Shown: positions 13,700-20,431 of the stretch, piece by piece
Position numbering within the stretch: the first letter of the stretch is position 1
How the letters are laid out: every line of letters begins with the position of its first letter
The notes under the pieces: generated by a model
The model's input: the letters and a program-made list of their open reading frames with translations, nothing else
The model's database searches: none
What the model was told of the DNA's origin: nothing
Assembly (NCBI RefSeq): GCF_001676655.1
Contig: NZ_LZDB01000001.1
Location: 372,001 to 436,000 of the forward strand
Direction: 5' to 3'
DNA from: Perlucidibaca aquatica
GTDB lineage: Bacteria > Pseudomonadota > Gammaproteobacteria > Pseudomonadales > Moraxellaceae
DNA: 64,000 nucleotides
Made by a program: the position numbers and the translations under genes

Positions 13700-15760
13700 A
13701 TGACGACGCTGCGCTCGGTTTTAGTTTGGCTGGCCGTGTGCGGCGTCGCGGTGTTTTCGCTGGCGACGCTGGCACTGCATCGCGGCGAAAGCATCAACGC
13801 TGCCTGGATCGTGGTGGCGGCGGTGTCGGTTTATGTCATCGCCTATCGTTTCTACAGCCGCTACCTCGCCACCGCCGTCGTGAGTTTGGATGGGCGACGG
13901 TTAACCCCCGCACATCGTCATAACGACGGCCTCGACTATCTGCCCACGCATCGTGTGGTCTTGTTCGGTCATCACTTCGCGGCCATTGCCGGTGCAGGCC
14001 CGCTGATCGGCCCCGTGCTGGCAGCACAGATGGGCTATCTGCCGGGTACGCTGTGGCTACTCGCCGGTGTGGTGCTCGCGGGCGCCGTGCAAGACATGTT
14101 GGTGCTCACCGCTTCTACGCGCCGTGATGGTCGCTCACTGGGCGACATGATCCGCACGGAGCTAGGGCCGTTTGCTGGCACCGTGGCTGGCATTGGCATT
14201 CTCGCCATCATGATTATTCTGCTGGCGGTGCTGGGACTGGTGGTGGTGAAGGCGCTGGCGCATTCGCCATGGGGCACGTTCACTGTGGTCGCGACCATCC
14301 CCATTGCCGTGTTTATGGGGCTGTATCTGCGCTACCTGCGCCCGGGCCGCATCGGTGAAATGTCGTTGATCGGTGTGGTGCTGCTGTTTGTGTCCATTAT
14401 TGTGGGCGGCTGGGTGGCCGAAGACGCGTTGTGGGCGGCGCGCTTCACCTTCACTGGCGAGCAGCTGGCGCTGGGCTTGATTGGTTACGGTGCGCTGGCG
14501 TCCATTCTGCCGGTGTGGCTGCTGCTGGCCCCGCGTGATTACCTGTCCACCTTTCTGAAAATCGGTACCATCCTGGCGCTGGCGGTAGGCATTCTCATTG
14601 TGATGCCTGAGCTGAAAATGCCGGCGCTAACCCCGTTCATTGACGGCAGCGGCCCGGTCTTTGCGGGCAGCTTGTTCCCGTTCCTGTTCATCACCATCGC
14701 CTGCGGCGCTGTGTCTGGTTTCCACGCGCTAGTGTCGTCGGGCACCACGCCGAAACTGCTGGATAACGAACTCGACGCTCGCCCCATCGGCTATGGCGCC
14801 ATGCTCATGGAGTCGTTCGTGGCCGTCATGGCCATGATTGCCGCCTGTGTGATTGAGCCCGGCATCTACTTCGCCATGAACTCGCCACCGGCCCTGATCG
14901 GCAAAACCGTGGAAGACGCCGCGACGGTCATTAGCCAGTGGGGCTTCTTGGTCACCCCCGAACTGCTCGCGCAAACCGCGAAAGACATCGGCGAAGACAG
15001 CATTTTGTCACGCGCCGGCGGCGCACCCACGCTGGCCGTGGGCATGGCCTACATCTTATCTTCGGTGGTGGGCGGCAGCGGCATGATGGCGTTCTGGTAT
15101 CACTTCGCCATTCTGTTTGAGGCCCTGTTCATCCTCACCACCATCGATGCCGGCACGCGCGTGGGCCGCTTCATGATTCAAGACCTGTTCGGCGCTGTTT
15201 ACGCGCCGTTCCGCGACACCGAGCGCTGGTGGCCGAACGTGGTCGCCACCGTGCTCTGCGTGGGCGGCTGGGGCTGGTTCCTGTATCAGGGCGTGATCGA
15301 CCCGCTGGGCGGCATTAACACCTTGTGGCCGTTGTTCGGCATTGCCAACCAAATGCTCGCCGCCATCGCGCTGCTGTTGGTCGGCACGTTGCTGTTCAAA
15401 GTTCAGCGCGCCCGCCATGCCTGGGTTGCGCTGCTACCGGCAAGCTGGATTTTGGTCATCACACTCACGGCCGGCTGGCAGAAACTCTTCCATGTAGACC
15501 CCCGCATCGGCTTCCTCGCCCACGCCGAGAAATTCAGCGCCGCCGTAAGCAACGGCGACGTGCTGGCTCCAGCCAAGAGCTTGGCGCAGATGCAACAAGT
15601 CATCGTTAACGACTACATCAACGCCACCCTCTGCGTGCTGTTTATGAGCGTGGTGCTGGTCATGCTGTTTTGCAGCGTGCGCGCCATGTGGACGGCGCTG
15701 CGCAGTGGCCGGATTGAAAGCACAGAAACACCGGTGGTGCTGGTCGGGGAGCGGGCGTGA
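13700..15760 (+). CDS. cstA: CstA-family carbon starvation protein / peptide or pyruvate transporter
   Basis: Polytopic inner-membrane protein of 686 residues with roughly 16 hydrophobic segments. Family hallmarks include FGHHFAAIAGAGPLIGP near residue 95 and SGFHALVSSGTTPK near 340. CstA/BtsT proteins transport peptides or pyruvate. The length matches CstA of E. coli (about 700). The start is only 4 bases after glmS, and the stop overlaps the DUF466 start (GTGA). This is the usual cstA-DUF466 pair, here attached to a cell-wall precursor operon. Confidence 0.93.
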   Translation: MTTLRSVLVWLAVCGVAVFSLATLALHRGESINAAWIVVAAVSVYVIAYRFYSRYLATAVVSLDGRRLTPAHRHNDGLDYLPTHRVVLFGHHFAAIAGAGPLIGPVLAAQMGYLPGTLWLLAGVVLAGAVQDMLVLTASTRRDGRSLGDMIRTELGPFAGTVAGIGILAIMIILLAVLGLVVVKALAHSPWGTFTVVATIPIAVFMGLYLRYLRPGRIGEMSLIGVVLLFVSIIVGGWVAEDALWAARFTFTGEQLALGLIGYGALASILPVWLLLAPRDYLSTFLKIGTILALAVGILIVMPELKMPALTPFIDGSGPVFAGSLFPFLFITIACGAVSGFHALVSSGTTPKLLDNELDARPIGYGAMLMESFVAVMAMIAACVIEPGIYFAMNSPPALIGKTVEDAATVISQWGFLVTPELLAQTAKDIGEDSILSRAGGAPTLAVGMAYILSSVVGGSGMMAFWYHFAILFEALFILTTIDAGTRVGRFMIQDLFGAVYAPFRDTERWWPNVVATVLCVGGWGWFLYQGVIDPLGGINTLWPLFGIANQMLAAIALLLVGTLLFKVQRARHAWVALLPASWILVITLTAGWQKLFHVDPRIGFLAHAEKFSAAVSNGDVLAPAKSLAQMQQVIVNDYINATLCVLFMSVVLVMLFCSVRAMWTALRSGRIESTETPVVLVGERA

Positions 15761-15987
15761 GCGACGCTGGCGCGAGCGTTGTCCTTGGCCGAGGCCGGCT
15801 GGCGACGCTCTGGCAGCAGGGCCGGCATTTCGGGGCGATGCTGGTGGGCGTGCCGGATTACGACGCCTATGTGCGACACATGACCGAGAAGCATCCGGAG
15901 TTGGCAGCGATGACGCGGGAGCAGTTTGTGCGCTCGCGCATGGAGGCGAGGCTGGGGGCGAAGACGGTGGGGAAGTGTCCTTGCTGA
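15757..15987 (+). CDS. DUF466 (YbdD/YjiX) small protein
   Basis: Small soluble protein of 76 residues with the family core VPDYDAYVRHM and the C-terminal KCPC. It starts with GTG overlapping the cstA stop by 4 bases (GTGA). YbdD/YjiX proteins are encoded directly after CstA/BtsT transporters and are needed for transport activity in E. coli BtsT. It marks the end of the plus-strand core operon; accessory DNA follows. Confidence 0.92.
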   Translation: MSDAGASVVLGRGRLATLWQQGRHFGAMLVGVPDYDAYVRHMTEKHPELAAMTREQFVRSRMEARLGAKTVGKCPC

Positions 15988-16131
15988 GGGGATGAGCGGT
16001 GGTGGGTTGGCTTGCCGAGAGATGGGCGTGGTGGCATGCTCGGGTGTAGTGGATTGCGGTAGTTGTCGGCAGGGAGTGCTGAGTCAGGTTTTTTAAGCCT
16101 TTGAAACGGCTGAAGTCTTTCCTTTCCCTCC

Positions 16132-16193
16132 GATGTTATGCAGCAGTCTGGAATTATTAGGCAGCTGTGGGTGCTGTATAAACCAAGTTAGGG
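16132..16193 (+). other. Possible attI-like integron recombination site (orphan)
   Basis: The 257-base gap after the DUF466 gene ends with GATGTTATGCAGCAG at 16132-16146 and, 30-45 bases later, AAACCAAGTTAGGG up to 16193. Both pieces resemble the right end of the class 1 attI site as I recall it (GATGTTACGCAGCAG; AAACAAAGTTAGGC). The core site here is GTTAGGG at 16187-16193, one base off the GTTRRRY consensus. No integrase gene is adjacent and the remaining 140 bases show nothing recognisable. Proposed because a cassette-like gene plus attC follows directly; similarity is from memory. Confidence 0.42.
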
Positions 16194-16244
16194 GTCGTCA
16201 GAAAGAGCACTACCTAGCCTCAGCAAAAATAGGATTATCTTTAA

Positions 16245-17150
16245 ATGCCAGAGAATGGAATTAGAAGCACATACTCGCAGTGTCCGTTTCAAATACGCAT
16301 GTATGATGATGCTGGATTGATTTCCACTGGCACGGCTTTTTTCTATAAACGCTCCGACAGCCTTTTTCTAATCACCAATTGGCATAATTTCTCTGGAAAA
16401 CATTTTCTTACCAAAGAGCCGCTATCCGCATCAGGTAGATTTCCAACCTACATTGAAGCTAATCTTTCATCATATGGTGATATGTCTATAGTACTTCCGC
16501 AAGGAGCATTCACTACTATTTCCCAACGTATGGATATATACAAAGACTATGAACCAATATGGTACGAGCACCCTGATCTTGGCTCCTCATGCGATGTAAT
16601 AGCTCTTCCTCTTGAGCGGCCGGCGCATTGCCCCGAGTTTATGCATAATGCGGCCAATCTAATTAGCGATACAAGAATTCCGGTAAAGCCTGGCTGCACT
16701 TCTTTTGTTATTGGGTTTCCTCGTTCCATAAGTATTGGATTTGGTCTTCCTCTTTGGAAATCCGGATATATCGCGTCTGAGCCGTTTTACGATGTAAGCA
16801 TTGGTGGAGAAATATCTAATGTTGGAGGGCTCATCGGTGGAACTAAGCTTCCTGCATTTTTTTTGGATACCCAAACCAGAGAGGGCATGTCTGGCGCCCC
16901 GGTATTTGCCGCATATTCTGGCACTTGGGATACATCAGATCCGTACACCGACATTAACCCAGAATCACCAGATTTCTGGAGTCGAGATGACATCGCGATG
17001 GGGTATGTTGCCATGGAGTTTGTTGGATGCTATAGCGGTCGAATAGGAAAGACTGAGGAGGGGGCTGCGCTCGGATTATGCTGGCGAGCCAATGTCATCG
17101 AAAAAATATGCTCTTCACTCGTGCGCGCGAAGCACCCTCATGTTTCGTAG
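16245..17150 (+). CDS. Trypsin-like serine protease domain protein (cassette gene)
   Basis: Protein of 301 residues with no signal peptide and the order of a chymotrypsin-fold protease. His47 lies in FLITNWHNF, a candidate Asp117 in GSSCDVIAL and Ser216 in REGMSGAPV; FVIGFPRS near 155 fits a strand of the same fold. The triad is inferred from spacing. The gene is AT-rich compared with its neighbours, has a weak ribosome site, and is followed within 10 bases by an attC-like site, all typical of an integron cassette. Function unknown; cytosolic trypsin-like proteins occur in stress and phage-defence contexts, but nothing here proves that. Confidence 0.72.
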   Translation: MPENGIRSTYSQCPFQIRMYDDAGLISTGTAFFYKRSDSLFLITNWHNFSGKHFLTKEPLSASGRFPTYIEANLSSYGDMSIVLPQGAFTTISQRMDIYKDYEPIWYEHPDLGSSCDVIALPLERPAHCPEFMHNAANLISDTRIPVKPGCTSFVIGFPRSISIGFGLPLWKSGYIASEPFYDVSIGGEISNVGGLIGGTKLPAFFLDTQTREGMSGAPVFAAYSGTWDTSDPYTDINPESPDFWSRDDIAMGYVAMEFVGCYSGRIGKTEEGAALGLCWRANVIEKICSSLVRAKHPHVS

Positions 17151-17158
17151 CGTCCTAC

Positions 17159-17227
17159 CCCTAACAACTCGCTCAAGTGGGACGTCTTTGGCTTCGCCAA
17201 ATCCGCCCCGTAGCTCAAACGTTGGGC
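17159..17227 (+). repeat. attC-like recombination site 1
   Basis: A 69-base imperfect palindrome. It begins with CCCTAAC (complementary to the R' box at 5 of 7 bases) and ends with the perfect core GTTGGGC at 17221-17227. The internal stem includes TTTGGC/GCCAAA around a TTC loop, and the flanks contain GCTCAAG and GCTCAAACG. This arrangement matches integron cassette attC sites. It separates the protease gene from the small membrane protein gene. Confidence 0.78.
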
Positions 17228-17255
17228 CACAAAAAATGTCAGGGAGCGGTAATGC

Positions 17256-17501
17256 ATGGGTGATCTAAAAACAGCTATCAACTCCGTAGGGCTTATCATG
17301 ACAATTGTTGGTGTGTATTCGGTTTACCACAACTCTCCGTTAAACATGTCCGGTATTGACGGCGGAAATGCATCCACCGATTTCAAAGCGATCAAACGGC
17401 AAACTAGTACTAGAAACGTCCGGTTGAAGATGAGTGTTTATGTAGTCATCGCTGGAACCATCCTCCAACTTGTTAGCAACTTCATAGCTTCAAGTCAGTG
17501 A
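17256..17501 (+). CDS. Small two-helix membrane protein (cassette gene)
   Basis: Protein of 81 residues with two predicted transmembrane segments, about residues 9-26 (SVGLIMTIVGVYSVY) and 61-77 (VYVVIAGTILQLVSNFI), joined by a polar 35-residue loop. No known family recognised. It lies between two attC-like sites, with a GGGAGCGG ribosome site about 8 bases before the ATG, so it is the sole gene of cassette 2. Small membrane proteins are common cargo in cassette arrays. Coding is supported by its position and the ribosome site only. Confidence 0.6.
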   Translation: MGDLKTAINSVGLIMTIVGVYSVYHNSPLNMSGIDGGNASTDFKAIKRQTSTRNVRLKMSVYVVIAGTILQLVSNFIASSQ

Positions 17502-17526
17502 GCGCGCAGACGGCAATTGCAATGTG

Positions 17527-17602
17527 GCCCAACCAGGCGCTCAGCCGCGTATTTGCCGCCGCTTCGCAGCGGCAAATACGCGGCTGAGCTTGAGCGCTAG
17601 AC
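17527..17602 (+). repeat. attC-like recombination site 2 with long perfect inverted repeat
   Basis: Starts with GCCCAAC (17527-17533), the exact complement of the GTTGGGC core, and ends with GCTAGAC (17596-17602), which differs from GTTRRRY at the second base. Between them lie perfect 21-bp inverted arms (17539-17559 and 17569-17589) around a 9-base spacer. Unlike most functional attC sites it lacks obvious unpaired bases inside the main arms. It separates cassette 2 from the lipoprotein gene. Confidence 0.66.
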
Positions 17603-17627
17603 TTTTTATACATACACGGAGTAAAAA

Positions 17628-18158
17628 ATGAAAAAACTGTTATCACTCATCGGGATTGCGTTGATTGCGTCATACCTCCAAGGCTGCGCGAGTGGTGCAA
17701 CTGTCGCGGGTATGACTAGCGTAAAAACGTTTAGTGCAGCAAAAAATCATATGCCGGCAAAAATTATGGTTGCACCAGTCGAAGGTGGAAAATCCACGAA
17801 TCCTCTTTGGACATCGCAAGTTGACTCCAAATCCTTTGAGGAAGCATTAACGGCTTCTCTGCAATCAAATGGCTTACTGGCGGCTGGTTCAGGAGCTTAT
17901 ATTTTAAAACCAACCTTGCTAAAGCTAGATCAACCAATATTCGGACTTGATTTGACGGTTAAAGCAAATGTTCGCTATGTGTTGAAAGATAGTGCATCGG
18001 AGAAGGAGCTTTTTAATGAAACTATTAATAGCTCCTACACGGCCACATTCAATGATGCTTTTGCGGCCATCAAGCGATTGCGTCTTGCTAATGAGGGGGC
18101 TATCAGAAAAAACATTGAGGCTCTGATCGAGCGATTGGCGAAAGTCCCACTTCAGTAA
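17628..18158 (+). CDS. Predicted outer-membrane/periplasmic lipoprotein (cassette-associated)
   Basis: Protein of 176 residues with a lipoprotein signal peptide ending in the lipobox LQGC (Cys20). The mature part has a mixed alpha/beta pattern with MVAPVEGGKSTNPLW and a C-terminal helix. No catalytic motif or firmly recognised family. It follows attC-like site 2 by 25 bases and a GGAGTAAAA ribosome site. No attC-like site follows its stop, so it is either the last, attC-less cassette or the first resident gene after the array. Confidence 0.7.
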   Translation: MKKLLSLIGIALIASYLQGCASGATVAGMTSVKTFSAAKNHMPAKIMVAPVEGGKSTNPLWTSQVDSKSFEEALTASLQSNGLLAAGSGAYILKPTLLKLDQPIFGLDLTVKANVRYVLKDSASEKELFNETINSSYTATFNDAFAAIKRLRLANEGAIRKNIEALIERLAKVPLQ

Positions 18159-18162
18159 CATA

Positions 18163-18189
18163 GAAAAAGCCGTCTTCGAGCGGCTATTT
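18163..18189 (+). terminator. Weak terminator-like hairpin after the lipoprotein gene
   Basis: AGCCG (18168-18172) pairs with CGGCT (18181-18185) around an 8-base loop, with A-rich 5' and T-rich 3' flanks; longer T runs follow about 20 bases later. The stem is only 5 bp, so activity is uncertain. Confidence 0.4.
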
Positions 18190-18273
18190 CTGAATTCAGC
18201 GATTACTGAGTTTTTTTGTTTTTTTAGGGTGCTTGTGCCTTACTCGGGGAGTTAAACCCTCAAGAGAGCCCCA

Positions 18274-18621
18274 ATGGACGTTGCCACGATAAAAGAACTT
18301 TGCAGCAACTACCCTGGAGCCACCTCAAAAATGTACGGGCCGCCAAGTAATGTGCTGGTTTACTACGCAGGCGGTAAAAAGTTCGCGTACTTCAAGACCA
18401 GCGAGCCGGAGCAATGGCGCTTTAGTATTCGCACAACGCCAGAACGCTTTTTGGAATTGACCGACGTGCCCGGCATCAAGCCGGCGCGGTACATGGGCAG
18501 ATTTCACTGGGTCACCATCGTGGATGTAAGCACAGTGCCATTCGAGTACCTTCAAGAGCTCATCAGTTGGTCTTACGCAAAGGCGGTCACTCGTCCCAAA
18601 AGAGCTACGCGTCGTAATTAG
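18274..18621 (+). CDS. MmcQ/YjbR-like protein
   Basis: Protein of 115 residues of the MmcQ/YjbR family (CyaY-like fold, sometimes called DNA-binding). Typical features are an N-terminal helix ending in YPGAT, the strand KKFAYFKTSE, and GRFHWVTIV followed by a C-terminal helix with ELISWSYAKAV. The biological role is not established for the family. It lies between the cassette array and the first 66-bp repeat, transcribed on the plus strand. Confidence 0.75.
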   Translation: MDVATIKELCSNYPGATSKMYGPPSNVLVYYAGGKKFAYFKTSEPEQWRFSIRTTPERFLELTDVPGIKPARYMGRFHWVTIVDVSTVPFEYLQELISWSYAKAVTRPKRATRRN

Positions 18622-18652
18622 TGGATCAATCATGCTAATAATCCCCGTGTCC

Positions 18653-18718
18653 TGAATAGGCTTTAAGGAGCGCGCAGCCATGTCCTATTTCGTTTCGGCC
18701 ATGTTGATTGTGGTGGGT
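18653..18718 (+). repeat. 66-bp direct repeat, copy 1
   Basis: Identical over 66 bases to 20030-20095. It contains TGAATAGGCTTTAAGGAGCG, the ribosome site and the first 13 codons of the membrane protein gene that is intact at copy 2. The two copies bracket the rhuM insertion (1311 bases between them). Confidence 0.92.
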
Positions 18719-18724
18719 CAATAA
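18680..18724 (+). pseudogene. Truncated 5' copy of the downstream membrane-protein gene
   Basis: Fourteen codons beginning MSYFVSAMLIVVG, identical to the start of the gene at 20057, then diverging at 18719 to a Gln codon and a TAA stop. It keeps its own ribosome site, so a 14-residue peptide could be made, but it is best read as a duplicated fragment left by the insertion. Confidence 0.8.
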
Positions 18725-18977
18725 AACCCATCGTGACCCAAATGGCTGGCATGAGGCTGGCTGGCTAAAAGCCGGCGGTAGAACTTACCAATAAGCGCAC
18801 TGATGCTTGCATTGCTGCATAACCGGTTACCCACCCATTGCTCCCAGTGCCGCTTAAGGCCTGTTTTATCTACATCGGCTTCAATGCAAATGGCGCGCTT
18901 AAGCCGGGAAGCCGCTTGCAAAAACACCGTCTAACGATGCAAGGTTGTCTATGGCACACATCAAGGAAGAGCGACGC
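18719..18977. other. Left part of the rhuM insertion, no recognised gene
   Basis: From the end of repeat copy 1 to the rhuM start. It holds a small inverted repeat at the junction (GGGTCA at 18715-18720, TGACCC at 18734-18739) and a 69-codon open frame on the minus strand (18718-18927) with no family I recognise; that frame runs off into the repeat junction and may be the tail of a decayed mobile-element gene. No terminal inverted repeats or transposase were found. Confidence 0.4.
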
Positions 18978-19988
18978 ATGACCGCAGTTATCCTCTACAC
19001 CACCGAAGACGGGCGCAGCCAGATCAAGCTGCGGGCGCAGGAGCAGACCGTCTGGCTTACGCAGCGGGAGATGGCGGAGCTCTTTGATGTGAGCACGGAT
19101 AATGTCGGGCTGCACCTGAAGAATCTATTCGAGGACGGAGAGCTGAGCCGGGAGGCAACTACCGAGGAATCCTCGGTAGTTCAAGTCGAGGGCAGCCGCG
19201 AGGTGCAGCGTCCTGTCACGCTCTACAACCTCGACGCCATCCTAGCCGTGGGCTACCGCGTGCGCTCGCCACGCGGGGTGCAGTTTCGTCGCTGGGCCTC
19301 AACCATCTTGAAGGAGTACCTGCTCAAAGGCTTCGTGATGGATGACGAGCGGCTTAAGCACCCGGATGGTCGCCCGGATTACTTCGACGAGATGTTGGAT
19401 CGCATCCGAGGCATCCGAGCCTCGGAAAAGCGCTTCTACCAGAAGGTACGCGATCTTTTTGTCCTTTCCAGCGATTACGACAAGACGGACAAGGCCACGC
19501 AGATTTTCTTCGCCACGGTGCAGAACCTGTTGATCTTTGCTGTTACGCAGAAGACCGCCGCAGAGCTTGTTACTGCCCGAGCAAATCCCGCCGATCCACA
19601 CTTTGGCCTGCGGGTCTGGAAGGGCGATCAGGTGCGCAAGGCGGATATTCTGGTGGCTAAGAACTACCTGACCGAGGACGAGATCGATACGTTGAACCGG
19701 CTGGTGGTCATCTTTCTGGAAACCGCCGAGTTGCGGGCCAAGAGTAAGCAAGAGACGCGTATGGCTTTCTGGAAACAGAATGTGGATCAGATCATCACCT
19801 CCAACGGCTTCCCGCTGCTCAGCCATGCCGGAGCCGTTAGCCATGAGCAGATGGAAGCGCGCACGGGTGAGCTATATTTCAAGTTCGACCAAGGCCGCAA
19901 AGCGCAGGAAGCCATTCAAGCCGACCAGCAAGACGAGGCTGAACTCAAGGCGCTGGAAACCAAACTCAAGAGACGTACAAAGCAATGA
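18978..19988 (+). CDS. RhuM-family protein
   Basis: RhuM-like protein of 336 residues, named from the Salmonella SPI-3 gene rhuM. The N-terminus has the HTH-like stretch VWLTQREMAELFDVS followed by HLKNLFEDGEL, then VGYRVRSPRGVQFRRWA, all family hallmarks, then a helical C-terminal half with ASEKRFYQKVRDLF and VAKNYLTEDEIDTLNR. I start at the ATG at 18978, 7 bases after AAGGAAGA; TTG 18945 and ATG 18951 would add unconserved residues. Biochemical function is not established; relatives are carried on islands and phage-like elements. Here it is the only clear cargo between two 66-bp direct repeats. Confidence 0.88.
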   Translation: MTAVILYTTEDGRSQIKLRAQEQTVWLTQREMAELFDVSTDNVGLHLKNLFEDGELSREATTEESSVVQVEGSREVQRPVTLYNLDAILAVGYRVRSPRGVQFRRWASTILKEYLLKGFVMDDERLKHPDGRPDYFDEMLDRIRGIRASEKRFYQKVRDLFVLSSDYDKTDKATQIFFATVQNLLIFAVTQKTAAELVTARANPADPHFGLRVWKGDQVRKADILVAKNYLTEDEIDTLNRLVVIFLETAELRAKSKQETRMAFWKQNVDQIITSNGFPLLSHAGAVSHEQMEARTGELYFKFDQGRKAQEAIQADQQDEAELKALETKLKRRTKQ

Positions 19989-20029
19989 TTGAGCTGATCC
20001 GCTTCCACGCAAATATCTAGCCAAATCCA

Positions 20030-20095
20030 TGAATAGGCTTTAAGGAGCGCGCAGCCATGTCCTATTTCGTTTCGGCCATGTTGATTGTGGTGGGT
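20030..20095 (+). repeat. 66-bp direct repeat, copy 2
   Basis: Second copy of the repeat at 18653-18718. Here it runs into the complete membrane-protein gene starting at 20057, so the insertion left an intact gene with its own ribosome site (AAGGAGCG). Confidence 0.92.
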
Positions 20096-20431
20096 GTGAT
20101 TCACCTGCTGCCGTTGTCCGGCGTACTCGGCAGCGACCGGCTGGCGGCGTTGTATGGCATCTCCTTCAGTGAGCCGAACCTCGCCATTCTCATGCGCCAT
20201 CGTGCGGTGTTGTTTGGTCTGCTCGGCGTTCTGTTAATCGCGGCGGCATTTTTACCCAGCTTGCAAACAGCCGCCTTTATCGCGGGCTTTGTCAGTGTGG
20301 CTTCCTACTTGCTACTGGCGTGGTCGGTGGGGGGTTATAACGCGCAACTGGCGCGGGTGTTCACGGCAGATATTGTGGCTTTGGTCTGTTTGGTCATGGG
20401 CGCAGTTGCTCGGCATAAGCTGTTGTTATGA
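20057..20431 (+). CDS. Conserved four-helix inner membrane protein
   Basis: Protein of 124 residues with four hydrophobic segments (about 3-20, 48-65, 70-90 and 100-118) and the conserved LPLSGVLG, LYGISFSEPNLAILMRHRA region seen in a gammaproteobacterial family of small membrane proteins, some of which carry a doubtful phosphopantetheine adenylyltransferase label. No catalytic motif is visible. AAGGAGCG ribosome site. The stop overlaps the truC start (ATGA), so the two genes are coupled. Confidence 0.75.
   Translation: MSYFVSAMLIVVGVIHLLPLSGVLGSDRLAALYGISFSEPNLAILMRHRAVLFGLLGVLLIAAAFLPSLQTAAFIAGFVSVASYLLLAWSVGGYNAQLARVFTADIVALVCLVMGAVARHKLLL

Noticed and set aside
18240-18265. Third attC core (GTTAAAC) before the MmcQ/YjbR gene
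   Set aside because: The heptamer fits GTTRRRY but no matching palindrome or left core lies upstream, so it is probably chance.
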